Positions 1-12,401 of a DNA stretch of 64,000 bases are shown one piece after another; position 1 is the first letter of the stretch; each line of letters starts with the position of its first letter. This stretch comes from Scalesia atractyloides (lineage: Eukaryota; Streptophyta; Magnoliopsida; Asterales; Asteraceae), in NCBI GenBank assembly GCA_947069175.1, contig CAMTDV010000027.1, positions 37,523,369-37,587,368 on the forward strand, in the 5' to 3' direction. Both the position numbers and the translations under genes were made by a program. Below the pieces are notes generated by a model, which was not told the DNA's origin, made no database searches, and saw nothing but the letters and a program-made list of their open reading frames with translations.

Positions 1-1197
1 ATTCATAGCTGATACATACTTGTCTTACATGTATTTAATTGTTAAATACGTGTTTACATACAAACCGATACTTGTTATACATGCAAATACTCACACATTC
101 ATACTTGATACCTAAAATATACTTACATATACATTATACACTTGAAAACATGCAAAAATATCAAGTTTTACCATGAAATGAAAGATAAACTAAGTTCAAG
201 GACTAAAAATAGCATAATCCGCAAATTCTTGTTTCTAGCTCATGGATTTGGCAAAAGTGTGTTTGTTGGATTGTGCTTCTTGCATTTAATACTCACCTAA
301 CTCAACTCCCAAACCTCAAGTATAAATACCCACCTCCTCTCACACTCATTTCACACCTCAATCATCTATTCTCTTCTCTCTAAAAGCTCTAAGAGCTCTC
401 TTCTTCTAAAGATTCAAGGTTTCAAAAGATAACCCGGTATTCCTCCAAGCCCTTCACGGAAGTAACAAGGGAAGCTTCCGCAAAACCGTGAGTATACATG
501 ACCCCTTTTGCTTTTACACTTTTGGGTTCAATACGTTATACTATTAAACACACGCAATCACTTATACTTTATGCAAACACAAACAATCCAATCATACATG
601 CTTGAATACGTGAAACTTGATTTGTATTCTTGGAACATTCTTATGTGATTTAGTTGTCATTAACTTTGTTTAAAGCCTCCCTTAACATGTATAGCGCTAT
701 AGGAGTAACGCACCGCCCGTATTCTTGAGGTCATGTTAAGTCATTCAATCATTACGGTCTTATTGTTGCGACGATGAGATTACGCTAGCGGTACACTTTG
801 GGTTGACTAGTATAATAGCATGCCTTGGTACATTAATCTAGTTAACTATTTTTGTCATGTGGATTGTTCAAAACTTCTTTACATATATGCTAGTACTCAA
901 ACTTGTATGCTCGCCAATATTTTTCTATTGAACTACACTTTAAAACGTATTTGCAGGATTTTGACGACGATGACGCACGGAACCTAGTAGGATGCCTAGA
1001 AACGCACCTTAAACTTTAATTTGTTGTATCTTATTTGATCCAAACTTGTTGTAATTTCATTTTCAAACAATGTACTTGATATTAGCAATAAAATGAAATT
1101 TTGTTATTTAAATACTTGTCACTTATTAGCGTTATGAAGTCTCGAGTAATCTATTTCGTCTCACTCCGATGTTTCCACCATCGGTTGGGGTGTGACA
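1..1197 (+). repeat. 5' LTR of the LARD-like element (partial)
   Basis: It ends ...GGGGTGTGACA. A TATA box lies at 321-328 and an AATAAA polyadenylation signal at 1087-1092, so most of the stretch after about 350 is probably R. A predicted intron runs 488-956 (donor GTGAGTAT, acceptor TATTTGCAG). The junction where other family A copies carry an extra 741-bp intron is between 427 and 428. Confidence 0.88.
321..328 (+). promoter_or_regulatory. TATA box of 5' LTR
   Basis: TATAAATA followed by a CT-rich stretch (ctcacactcatttcacacct) typical of plant transcription starts. The equivalent sequence is at 4843-4850 in the 3' LTR. Confidence 0.7.
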
Positions 1198-1200
1198 GAT

Positions 1201-1213
1201 TGGTATCAGAGCC
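1201..1213 (+). other. Primer binding site (tRNA-iMet)
   Basis: TGGTATCAGAGCC lies 3 bp after the LTR end. It matches the plant initiator-Met tRNA 3'-end complement used by most plant LTR elements. Confidence 0.92.
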
Positions 1214-4200
1214 ATAACTATAGGGAATTAGGTACAATTGTGATGTTCGATCTAGTCTATAGTTCTAAATACCCATTTGATCATTCTTGTTATGCTTAAA
1301 ACTTTATGCTTCCTACCTTGCTTCTCCTCTTCTCTTTGGTCTTAATGCATATACATAATGTCCTTCCTAAGACATTTTTACATAATACACACTTTGAAGA
1401 CTTGAAGACACTCGTAACACAACGAGACGAGTTCACTAAAATAGGCGTGAAACCCACAATTTGGTGAATGACTCTCATTCCGCTATTCTTATTCTTTTTG
1501 CACGAAATTTCACCATCAAGTTAGGAGTGAAATTCACATCTTGACGGAAAATTTTCCAATTCAAACTCTAGTGGACCCTTACCAACGAATCAGAACTTGC
1601 TATTCGTTTGGTAAGTACCAACCACACTTAGGGTACGAAATTGTCAAGTTAGGGGTGAAACCCGCACCTTGTCGATTAAGTCCCATTCTTTGATTTTCGT
1701 TCTCGCCAAGGTTTTGATATTTCAATCAATTAGAGACGTGTAGTAACTGGAAGGGTAAAACGCCGTTAATCATAGCATTTTACCTATAGGCCAAAGCACG
1801 TTCCTCTAATTTGAAAGGATCTTTGATTCACTTTGGAATAGTCGATGCTTCTCAACCCAAAACACTCCAATATTTTACTAAGCCTATCTTTTATGCTATC
1901 ACAATTTCTATGTGTTTTAATACTTATTACCTTGTTCATTTCGAACCCGATGCACAATTCGCACATCTTTCGCAATCATAAACAATAATAATTCTCGCAA
2001 ACCAACTAAATTTATACTCGTTATGCAATCATACGTGTTTATACTTTTGAATACTTGTTATGCTTATGTCATGTATGTGAACTCATATGTATTACTTACA
2101 TGCTCAAACGTGACTTTTATTGTCGAACACTTAGATATCTTTTTCGCAAAACTCAAGCTAGAGAAATAAGTCAAACTCTAACTCGACTATTTTTGTAACA
2201 ATCACTATATCAAAACTTATACTAAAACCTTTTATCATTGTTTCATTTTTTTCTCATCTATGCATAAACCTCAAACCTTATTATTTCATTCAAACAATTT
2301 CTCACCCTACAATTTATTTACGTAAATTACATACACGAAACCCGTAATGACACTTTAAACGTTTCTTTCACAATTTTTTAAAATCTTATGAAAAGCTATC
2401 TATCGAACTTAGACGGTTTAATGAACCTCTTGCCCACGATTTTTTTTATAATTCGTCCAATCACTAGAACACACTCACTTTATACTACCATTCTAAAGAC
2501 ATTTTTTTCCAACAAGAAATCAACGCAAACTTTCTCTCACATACGTATAAGTACTTTGCTATGGCACTTTTCAAAATTTAAGTTTTACATGAAAATTTTC
2601 AAAACTCGACTTTTCTTGCAACAATAAAATAAAACAGAATAAAATAAGCAAACTCACTATTTTACAACCTTTTCAAAATACACAAATCTAAATCTGAACA
2701 CATGGGCAAGAAAATTTCATATGAGAATACAAATTTTAAAACAAAAGTAGCATTTCTTTTTACAAATCACATTTTACATCAAAATTAATACTTTTCTCAA
2801 TATTCACCCGACATTCACAAAATTGGTCCTTCATTCTCGACAAACCCGACTTATTTTAATCAACTCAATGTTTTGACTCAAGCAACCACACACATGCATA
2901 CCGCCTTATACGTTTCTATTTATACAATCAATATTACATGATAATATTACACATATCACAATTACACTTCGTATTTTATACACTCGCAACTTCAAACTAA
3001 CTTATATATGCTAAATCCCATCTTATTCCACCTATACGCTCGATACTACATGCTAATGTTATACAATTTGTCTTCAATCATACTCAAAGTTTATGCATTC
3101 CACTACATGGTAGTTATACTTGAAATCTATAAGTAGGCATAACCCGCGTGGTTTTGCCTACGTTCGACACACTCATACATATAATCATGCTTACATACTT
3201 AATTTTTATACGCTATCTTACATTTGCTTACTAGATGTAACCTGACCTGTACACTACTAGTATAAACTATGCGGATCATGCACCAACCAAAATAATCGCG
3301 GGTGCACACGGGATTATATTGGTAGGCGCATGAAAACCATAGTGGGTTCTACTGTGTATCGCAACACGGAATGTAACATGACACCGAATAGCGAAACGAC
3401 GTAACATGGTGGATACGCCGCTGGTACTTCCTATATATAAATGTCCATATCATGTTACCAAACTTTTGTAAAACATGCCATGAGAAATTCGGTGTTTACC
3501 CGGACCTTGCTAAATACATTTGATTCATAACAAACTTTGGTGACCCCACTTCGAAATGATTAGTACTCGATTACCCATGGCAAAGCTTCATTCTCAAAAT
3601 CGTTAGCTTTAACCGCCACAACTATCACTAGCATCTCTCAACATTCCATGTCGCATTTTATCCGATATTCATACCATTTTAACCCCTCGCATACACCTAC
3701 CGAATCATTCACTACCATACCACGATTTTCCCAGTTCTTCCTTTAACCTTTCATCCAAGCTTTATTTACAGCCAATCAACCTAAAACATTCAATCCATTT
3801 TTATAAAATGACCCCACCAGCTCAATTTGGTCAAAATAATCATTTTCTTTTTAAAACTATCTTATCTACGTGCAACTTCCAAACCATTTAGAAACCGTAA
3901 ATACTTACCATCCTAGTTCTTTCAAATAAATATTTCCTACAACTAGTGATTTTACTAATACGCCTTAGAATTGACAGAACTTTTCTTACAACTTACAGTG
4001 CGAACCACTCATTTTTATCAAAATACATCCTTAGTCATACTAAAACCTTTCTCTTAGGTCGCACTCTTTTAAAAACATTCCTTCCAATGAGATGTCTAGA
4101 CTCAGTCAAACTCACTTGCTTACACACACACACACACGTTTTTAATTATCCTTATACACGGTTACTATTGGTGTTTCAAAAACACCTTAGTCAAACAAAT

Positions 4201-4375
4201 TCCTTTCACGAACCTACCATTTTTATCCTTCAAGATTCGATACATATTAACACTTATACATGAACTCCGCAAAAATTTTAAACTTCAAAATCTTGATTTT
4301 GGCCAAACATTTTCACCAAAAATGACATCTTTTCCAAAGTTTTCCTCTTGAATAAATTTCGGGACGAAATTTCCT
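1214..4375 (+). other. LARD internal region, non-coding
   Basis: No recognisable protein domain in any frame. It holds three diverged copies of a short unit with core GGGGTGAAACCCRCACCTTG near 1441, 1520 and 1645, a TATATATAAAT tract near 3430, and a short (CA)n run near 4125. The rest is AT-rich sequence without visible structure. Confidence 0.7.
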
Positions 4376-4389
4376 AAAGGAGGGGAGAC
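4376..4389 (+). other. Polypurine tract
   Basis: AAAGGAGGGGAGAC sits immediately before TGTAACGCC, the LTR start. This is the plus-strand primer position and it defines the LTR boundary at 4390. Confidence 0.88.
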
Positions 4390-5719
4390 TGTAACGCCTC
4401 GCTTTTTTGTACTTTTCTTAATTAAAAAGTGTAATCGTATTTCTTTTTATGGAAACTTGTATTCGTATCCCATTCGTATTTCATTTCCCAATCTTATAAT
4501 CCGAGACTATGATCGTAATAAAATTCATACCTGATACATACTTGTCTTACATGTATTTAATTGTTAAATACGTGTTTACATACAAACTGATACTTGTTAT
4601 ACGTGCAAATGCTCATACATTCATACTTGATACCTAAAATATACTTACATATACATTATACACTTGAAAACATGCGAAAATATCAAGTTTTACCCTGAAA
4701 TGAAAGATAAACTAAGTTCAAGGACTAAAAATAGCATAATCCGCAAATTCTTGTTTCTAGCTCATGAATTTGGCAAAAGTGTGTTTGTTGGATTGTGCTT
4801 CTTGCATTTAATACTCACCTAACTCAACTCCCAAACCTCAAGTATAAATACCCACCTCCTCTCACACTCATTTCACACCTCAATCATCTATTCTCTTCTC
4901 TCTAAAAGCTCTAAGAGCTCTCTTCTTCTAAAGATTCAAGGTTTCAAAAGATAACCCGGTATTCCTCCAAGCCCTTCACGGAAGTAACAAGGGAAGCTTC
5001 CGCAAACCGTGAGTACACATGACCCCTTTTGCTTTTACACTTTTGGGTGCAATATGTTATACTATCAAACACACGCAATCACTTATACTTTATGCAAACA
5101 CAAACAATCCAATCATACATGCTTAAATACGTGATACTTTATTTGTATTCTTGGAACATTCTTATGTGATTTACTTGTCATTAACTTTGTTTAAAGCCTC
5201 CCTTAACATGTAGAGCGCTATAGGAGTAACGCATCACCCGTATTCTTGAGGTCATGTTAAGTCATTCAATCATTACGGTCTTATCGTTGCGACGATGAGA
5301 TTACGCTAGCGTTACACTTTGGGTTGACTAGTATAATTGCATTCCTTGGTACATTAATCTAGTTAACTATTTTTGTCATGTGGATTGTTCAAAACTTCTT
5401 TACATATATGCTAGTACTCAAACTTGTACGCTCGCAAATACTTTTCTATTGAACTACACTTTAAAACGTATTTGCAGGATTTTGACGATGATGATGCACG
5501 GAACCTAGTAGGATGCCTAGAAACGCACCTTAAACTTTAATACTTGTTGCATCTTATTTGATCCAAACTTGTTGTAATTTCATTTTCAAACAATGTACTT
5601 GATATTAGCAATAAAATGAAATTTGTTATTTAAATACTTGTCACTTAGTAGCGTTATGAAGTCTTGAGTAATCTATTTCGTCTCACTCTGATGTTTCCGC
5701 CATAGGTTGGGGTGTGACA
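4390..5719 (+). repeat. 3' LTR of the LARD-like element (1330 bp)
   Basis: Complete LTR, TGTAACGCC...GGTGTGACA. TATA at 4843-4850. Predicted intron 5009-5477 (donor GTGAGTAC, acceptor TTTGCAG), the same length as in the 5' copy. The precise intron-1 junction is between 4949 and 4950. It abuts LINE sequence on its right. Confidence 0.9.
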
Positions 5720-5726
5720 CCACCGT

Positions 5727-5904
5727 CTCGTTCTTCTCTTGGTAGTAAGCAATAATTTTGTTCCAATTCCATTTAACGAGTTAACGAGAGATCAAGGCAG
5801 TTAACGAGTCAAAAATTGTGGTTGAGAAGCTTAAATTGCTAGCCGAGTCTAGGCCTCTAGATGAGGCAGGAAAAAAGTAAAAGGGTTGAGACACTAGCTA
5901 GTAT
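5727..5904 (+). pseudogene. LINE ORF2 fragment, left part
   Basis: Reads as the region upstream of a plant L1 reverse transcriptase, with a recognisable run KLLAESRPLDEAGKK followed by an in-frame stop. The reading frame resumes at 9150 on the other side of the solo LTR, because joining across the duplicated AGTAT restores continuity. It begins just after the LARD LTR. Confidence 0.6.
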
Positions 5905-8900
5905 TGTAACACCCCAAAAAAGAGTTTGGTAATCAAACCTCATTAATAATAAAAAGAGTATAAAAGGCCGTTGGTGGTAAAGAGAAATCGTAAGCAAAAC
6001 AACTAGGAACAAATTAACCTAGTTAATAACATATACATAAGTAACAAGACAATGAGTTGTAGCCTTATATAATCAAAAACTAAACTTGAGGGACTAAAGT
6101 TGCCACAAAAAGGAATTTGTGTTTTAAAACCCCAAAATTAAGATATAGCACACATAGTAAATGTGTGTTGGTCGATCATCAGGAGGTGAAGACTAGGGAA
6201 ACCTAGTTCAATCCAGAATCAACAAATTGAAGGTCAATTCTAACTTCAAATCAATGCATGAACGCATATAAACGATCACCTAAACGAGGGGATCATGAGG
6301 TATGTCTCAAAACTTTTATTAATGAAAGTTATAATTTGAGACAAGTAGAATACTTATAATAAGGTTGTTGGATTATGATCCAAAGATGAAATTAAGTGTA
6401 TGTGTATGCTTGATTTCATTAGACTTAAATAAATTATGCACTATCTAAAGTAAGATTACTTGTAGGTTATTTACAAGTAGATGTGTGGGTTTTGATTATA
6501 TGATGACATTGATGATATATAAGTGTTCATGATCATCATACTTGTATGTATGTGCAAGATATTTGAACAAATTAGAGGTTCGAATAAGTGTTCATATATG
6601 ACTTGAAATGGATTTTGTATGATATGATGAAATTAATGTTATGTCAATGTTAATGAGTGTTTGAGATCATGTTGTCTACTAGTTCGTATGTAGAACTTGA
6701 TTATATTAAGTATTTGGATGAATGTCTAGTACAATGAATGGATAAATAAGCATTGATAACCGAAAGTTAAGTTAACTTGATATTAACAATTTCTCGAACT
6801 TGTTTAAGTGAAAGAAATGACATGAACTTGGTTGGGAATTTAGATAAGAGGGTAGCCTAAAACTATCGCGTGCTGAGTAATTGATAAATACCTAAATGAG
6901 TTTGTCGAACTTAACTGTGTGTTTGCAAATGTTAACAAGCAGTTGAATTTTAGAAGTCAAACTGACCTATAATATGATCAAATGGTGAATTGATGTAAAG
7001 TTCGTAAGGTGGGATAGTCTTGATGAACGATGACTAATCTAACCATCTTGCGAATGATTAAAGATAGTTTGACGCTTGACAAGCTAGGTGGAAGCTTGGG
7101 AAGAAGCGGGTCAAACGGATCAAGCACGGGGGAAATAGCATAATCAGATGCAAAGTAAGTAAAGCTTACATCTTTCAAGTAGAACATATACTTGTAGTAT
7201 TGGTCAAGAAAAAGGTAGACTAGTATTTGAAATATGATGTTCCGATGCGAAGTAATTCGGGTCGGAACAAGTGAAAATGGTATGAAACCATGATTTATGG
7301 TAAAAAGGGTAAAACGGTAAATTAGTCATGTGATGGTGAATAAACAAAGAGTTTTTGAAACATTACCTTATGGTGTAAACCATAATGGGTAATAAGGGGT
7401 AAAAATGGTAATCCGGTTATGAGTTGACGGATAAATAAAGAGTTTTAGAAAAGACATCATATGGCGTAAGTCATAATGGGTCAAGTGAATCAAGAAACGA
7501 ATTTTAAATAATATGATAACACAGTGTTAAACGAAATGGACTAGATGGGTGAGATGGCAAATAATACCATCTCATAATGATAAATGGTCATTTAGACCAA
7601 ACGGGTCAAATGGTGATTTTGTCACCATTTGGCAATGATGATTAATGGATACTTGTTGAGTTTTGTGCTCATAGGAAGAATGAAGGATGACTTGCATTGT
7701 TATTAACTAGCAACAAATAGAGCAAGGTAATAAAAAACGGGTCAATGCTATGACCCGAGCCAGGTACGTGTAACCGGTCAAACTCTCAACGAGGACTTAA
7801 GGTCCGATGAGAGTTAAATGAGACTTGGATGAACATTGGATTACCTAAAGAGAGATATATCTAATAATTTAAAATTCTAAACAATATGTTCTTAGAAATA
7901 TAGTGAAATATGAATAGAATATGGGTTAAAGATACTTGCTTGGTCAATATGCGTTTAAATGTCCTTCATCGTAAAAAGGACTAAAATTTGACTAAAACGC
8001 CCTTGAATGATAATTCGACAAAACAACCCTTGCGGGTAGTTTAAAAATGAATTTTATAAGAAAATACACCCTTGTGGTAGTTTAATAGTAAATGGCATAA
8101 GCCGTTTTAGCTTAATGCTTCATATTGGGTCCTTTCCGTAAATTGTCAAACCGAAGGGTAGAATTCGAAATATAACATTTTCTCTAAAGAATCCACCACA
8201 AGTATAGTTGTGGTGGAAGATAAATATATATCTTAGTATGGAAATGAGAAACAAGGTGAGAGGAAGTGAGATTTAAGTTTATGTGCTTAAATATGTTAAT
8301 GGGTCAAAATGAAAGTATGCATAAACCGGGGATGGGTGCGTAATTCATAAAAATTAAGAATCCGGGGTTTGGATTTTAGGTTAATTATGTAAGAAAACAT
8401 TTTACAGACATTTAGAAACAAGTTTCATAGGTAACGGGCGAAAATGTATCAAGTTATGGAAGCTTTCGTAACAAAAACGGCAAAACGGCAAATCTTGCGA
8501 CAGCCCACCTTAAGCTACGGTGGTCAGCCATAGCCTATGGATGGCAAATGTGAAATGAAAACAGGAATTGGTATTTTAAGGTCGTGTCACGAAAGTCCCG
8601 AGTCGTGTTTTAAATGTTCGGGACTCGAAACGGGTCAAACGGACCATTAAACAAATCTGCTGCAGAAGACACCATCGCCGACGGCACACCCGGCCGTCGC
8701 CGAAGCAACACCTTTGTTCCGACGTGTTAAACTACTGCCTATGACAGTCTTGATCCAACACAATTATCTGTATGGCGTCGCCGACGAGGCTATAGGTTGT
8801 TGCCAACGCCATCTCAGAAATCAAATTTTCTGATTTGACTTTTATTCAAGTCGATTATGTTATGCTTTCGGAAATTTGCTATAATACTAATAATTGCAAA

Positions 8901-9144
8901 TTTCCATTTTAGGATTATCGCAAACACCTTTGGATGACGATCAAGCTCAATGAAGAACCGAACATGAGTAAAGCTCAAGCTTCCGCACTTGGTTTTGTTG
9001 TTAAGCTACCAATGACAATATGTCAAAATGTTTAACGTTGATAAGTTTTAATAAACTCGAAAATTTGCAGTGACGTGTATTCACATTTACTCGTTAAATG
9101 CGAAATTTTTATAGAAATTCAATATATTTAGATAGGGTCTTACA
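5905..9144 (+). mobile_element. Solo LTR, 3240 bp, TSD AGTAT
   Basis: Starts TGTAACACCCC and ends GGTCTTACA, flanked by a perfect 5-bp duplication AGTAT (5900-5904 and 9145-9149). No second LTR copy and no internal retroelement domain is seen, so I call it a solo LTR left by LTR-LTR recombination. Repeated phrases such as AAACGGGTCAAATGG occur inside. A GC-rich palindromic cluster lies at 8668-8812 (GGCCGTCGCCGA, GGCGTCGCCGACG) in otherwise AT-rich sequence. No coding potential. Confidence 0.85.
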
Positions 9145-10364
9145 AGTATTGTGGAATGGGAAACGACAAAGGAAAGGGATCTCTATTAGAATTCACAGGT
9201 GAAGTGGATAAAACATGACGATGAAAATTCAACTTTATTACACAAAATTATGAACTGTCACATTATAAAACAGGGTGAATGGCCTTTTACTAGTAGAAGG
9301 TGGGTAGTAGAACCATGATTGATAAAAAATCAATTCAGAGAATTCTTTTACAAAAAAGTTTAAGGAGCCAATGGAGAGAGACCAAGGTTACTTACAAACG
9401 TTTTCAAGGCAATCACATCAGAGCAGGTTGCAACACTAATAGCTCCATTTTCAAAAGGAAAGATAAGAAGGGCAATCCGGACTATAGGGCGACAAAGCAC
9501 GGGGACTCGACAATATGTCTTTTGCTCTTCCTCCCAAATATTGGGATACGGTTGAAGCGGACTTCAATGCGTTGATGGAGGAATTTCATGCTCATGGTGA
9601 GGTTAATAAATGAAGTGGCTCATCCTTTATTTCACTCATACCAAAAGTGAGTGACCCAACTCATCCTATCGAATTTTGACCGATTTCCTTAATTGGAGTA
9701 ATGCAAAAAATCATTTCTAAGGTCCTAGTCAACAGATTGGTGGGCGTACTTGACAACATCATTTCCGATTCCCAATCAGCTTTTATGTGTGGGAGAAACA
9801 TAGTGGATGACCCTATGATACTCAATGAAATCTACGTGTGGGCTAAGAAGGTAAAAAAACAGTTATATTCTTCAAGGTTGACGTCGGCAAAGCATACGAT
9901 AGTCTCAATTGGAAGTTTTTGATTATGGTCATGAAGCATATGGGTTTTCCGAGCAAGTGGCGGTGCTGGATTATAGGCATATTGTCTGCAACCTCTACTT
10001 CGGTCTTGGTAAATGGCTCACAAACCACAGAATTTTTGGTGGAGAGAGGTCTTAAACTAGGTTACCTGTTATCTCCCATCTTATTCATTATCTCCATGGA
10101 AGCCCTCCATAACATGATGACTAAGGCATTTGATGGCGGAGTATTTGGAGGAGTGAATCTGCCTGGGCACGGACCGGAGGTGTCGCACCTATTTTACGTG
10201 GACGACGTAGTATTTGCGGGCGAAGGAACATGACAAATATGTGTAGTCTTAACCGGATTGTTCGTCGTTTTCATCTTGTTTCAGGTTGAGGGTTATCCAA
10301 GGGCAAAGTGTTTGCGGTAGGGATGTCAAACCAGGATGTAGAAAACACTGCTAGTGCATTAAGG
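9145..10364 (+). pseudogene. LINE (L1-type) reverse transcriptase, decayed
   Basis: Homology to a plant L1 ORF2 reverse transcriptase runs almost through the whole segment, interrupted by stops and frameshifts. Recognisable landmarks in order: an NSTLLHKI-like block near 9220, a PFSKEEIRRAI block near 9450, PISLIGVMQKIISKVLVNRL near 9680-9740, SDSQSAF near 9765, and the catalytic-site block FYVDDVVF near 10192-10215, where plant LINEs usually have YADD. The C-terminal part is lost where an LTR begins at 10365. Together with 5727-5904 it is one element split by the solo LTR. It is not functional. Confidence 0.85.
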
Positions 10365-12401
10365 GGTCACACCTGATTTCCCAGTGGGCTCGGACTTGGG
10401 GTTTATGCGTGACGATTGATAACAATAATCACATAGCATAGCAGAAGATCGGATTTAAATTAAATTATTACAAAGTACAAAATGTCCAAAAGTTCAAAAA
10501 TAATTATACAGATGGGATTGTACTTAAAAAGATCCACAGGCGGACTGAAATAACAAAATGAGACTTAAGACTAATTGGTCTTTTGTGGAGTTGCAAATTC
10601 CCAAATCGCCTAGACCGAGTAGCTCCAGCGTATTCAGTATTTGCTATATAACCCGCGCTTAGTCTTTTGAAAATACGTCTTTTCACTGATATATACACAA
10701 TTTATCGACACAATTCGAAAATCTCTTTAAAATTGCTTCGGATACCATTTGGTATATCATTTTATATTTAACTTGGGATAAGATAATGTTTCTTGTTACT
10801 AGTTTACATGCTTGTTAATACATATAAGGATCGAAGATGAAAATTGACACATGATTAACCGACACACCACATTTTAAAAAAACATATATATATTGGCATT
10901 AGCGTCTATCAGGTGTATGCCTACACCCCGTGCTTAGGTTCTTGGCCACTTGCAATTAAGTGAGGCATGGATATCCATGACACGGTCGTATTAACCCCCC
11001 AAATTTTTAAGTTATCAAGCAAAATGGATTAAAACGGGTTATTTTAATTTTGGACATTATTCGTCATTGATTTAATACCCAACCAAGCGGTTAGTGTCGT
11101 ATCCCAAGCCTGTATAGGGAAAATAGGCAAAGAGTATTTACATGCGCTTATCTTTACAAATGGGCTTTAGCACAACCATAATCAAAACAACCTAAACACA
11201 GGCGCAATTTACTAGAGGCTCCCAGTGTGGAATGAAGAGAACTATGATCCGTTAGAATGTTAACGAGTCTTATGTAAGTCATTTGACTTTGATCGATTAA
11301 CTATATAAATGTGCACGGTTCGCTAGTTAAATTAAGATGTTAAGTTAATTTAGTTTCAAAGGGGTTATATAATACTGTCACAAAATATAATAAACCAGGA
11401 AATAGTAAAAGATAAACACATTAATAAGATAAAATACTAGATTAATAAACCATAAGATAAAATTAACTAATCCAAGAGTATGAGAAGATATAGAGATTAC
11501 AACCATATGAAGATCTTAACACTTTCATCAATGGCGATTACTGTTCTTCCATGATCTCCAAGCTCTAGCTCAAGTGCAAGCGTAAATATGTGTGCAAAAA
11601 AGTGTATGTAATCTCTTATTATTACATTTCTTGTGAACTAAGCTACTTAGTGACTTACTTTGGAGAGAAAGGAAGAAGGGAGAGGCTCTAGAATCCTCTA
11701 GAAAGAGTTTTGGTCGGACCTAGGAGGCCTCTCAATAAATGGCATGGAATAGCACCAATGGGACGATTTGGAATGGAGATTTGTTATGTGTAAGGGAGCA
11801 CGGTCGTGCCTAAGGAGGCACAACCATGCCTAGTTTTAGCTCCGAAAGAAGGTGTTCTTTTTGTCTTTTCTCAGGATATTCAGTTATAGGCACGGGCGTG
11901 CATGGCCATGCACCACCGTGCATGAACAGGTGTCCCGACAGGGGTTGCACAGGTGTCATTGTTCGGTTGGAGAAGCTTCCCAATTTTGTCTTTTTAGACG
12001 CACGGTCATGCCTAGGGGTGCACAGGTATGCCTGAACTTCTACAACACTTCTTGTTTGTTCTTGATACTTCGATGACTTTGTCTTTTAGTTATACAGAGT
12101 AGTGCATCAGCATATAGTTGACTTTTGTTGACTATTCTTGAGTTGACTTGTTGACTTTGTGCACCTGGGTGCGGAGCATGGTCGTGCCCATAGCCTGGCT
12201 CGACCGTGCCTATCTGGAAATTTGCTGACTTCCTTGGAATCTTGGATTTTTGCCTCTTTTTGCTTGTTTTTCGCTTCTTTTCATCCCAAGACCTTAGAAA
12301 CCTGCATTTGTCAAATAGGAACGACTTAGGTAGCATTTTCAACATAAAGTCATAAAAGTACTTAGAATTAGGGGTAATTATGTACTAAAAATATGTATAA
12401 A
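10365..12401 (-). mobile_element. LTR of family X (minus strand)
   Basis: The left boundary reads GGTCACACC, a decayed TGTCACACC, i.e. the 3' LTR end read on minus. About 750 bp (10365-11290) match in reverse the sequence 34384-35327. Going down the minus strand from about 12401: an acceptor-like TGCAG|G at 12302-12304 about 100 nt in, a cluster of palindromes at 11798-12214 (CACGGTCGTGCC type), a TATTTAT-like element near 11745, then the U5-side sequence. The right boundary against copia sequence is approximate. Solo or truncated; no internal domains. Confidence 0.65.
11798..12214 (-). repeat. GC-rich palindrome cluster, CACGGTCGTGCC type
   Basis: Imperfect palindromic units GCACGGTCGTGCC (11798), GGCACAACCATGCC (11817), GTGCATGGCCATGCAC (about 11897), GCACGGTCATGCC (about 11999), CATGGTCGTGCCC (12175) and CGACCGTGCC (about 12200). 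They are scattered over about 420 bp upstream of the LTR's TATA-like element. Confidence 0.75.

Larger units (their letters stand above)
1..5719 (+). mobile_element. Non-autonomous LTR retrotransposon (LARD-like), family A, 5' edge cut by window
   Basis: Two long direct repeats (1-1197 and 4390-5719) bracket a 3.19-kb interior. Position 1 corresponds to position 4523 of the second copy, so about 133 bp of the 5' LTR lie outside the window. A tRNA-iMet type primer site follows the first LTR and a purine tract precedes the second. The interior has only short unconnected ORFs, and none resembles gag, protease, RT or integrase. This is the architecture of a large retrotransposon derivative mobilised in trans. 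The PPT context (GGGACGAAATTTCC just upstream) resembles Tekay/Del chromoviruses, which is my inference for the helper lineage. The LTRs differ by only a few changes per hundred bases, suggesting recent insertion. Confidence 0.88.

Noticed and set aside
2388..4263. Frames of 79 and 105 codons in the LARD interior
   Set aside because: Low-complexity, AT-driven, no retroelement domain and no continuity.
11826..12345. Cys-rich frames resembling a secreted peptide
   Set aside because: No signal peptide or splice structure; they coincide with the CACGGTCGTGCC palindromes.
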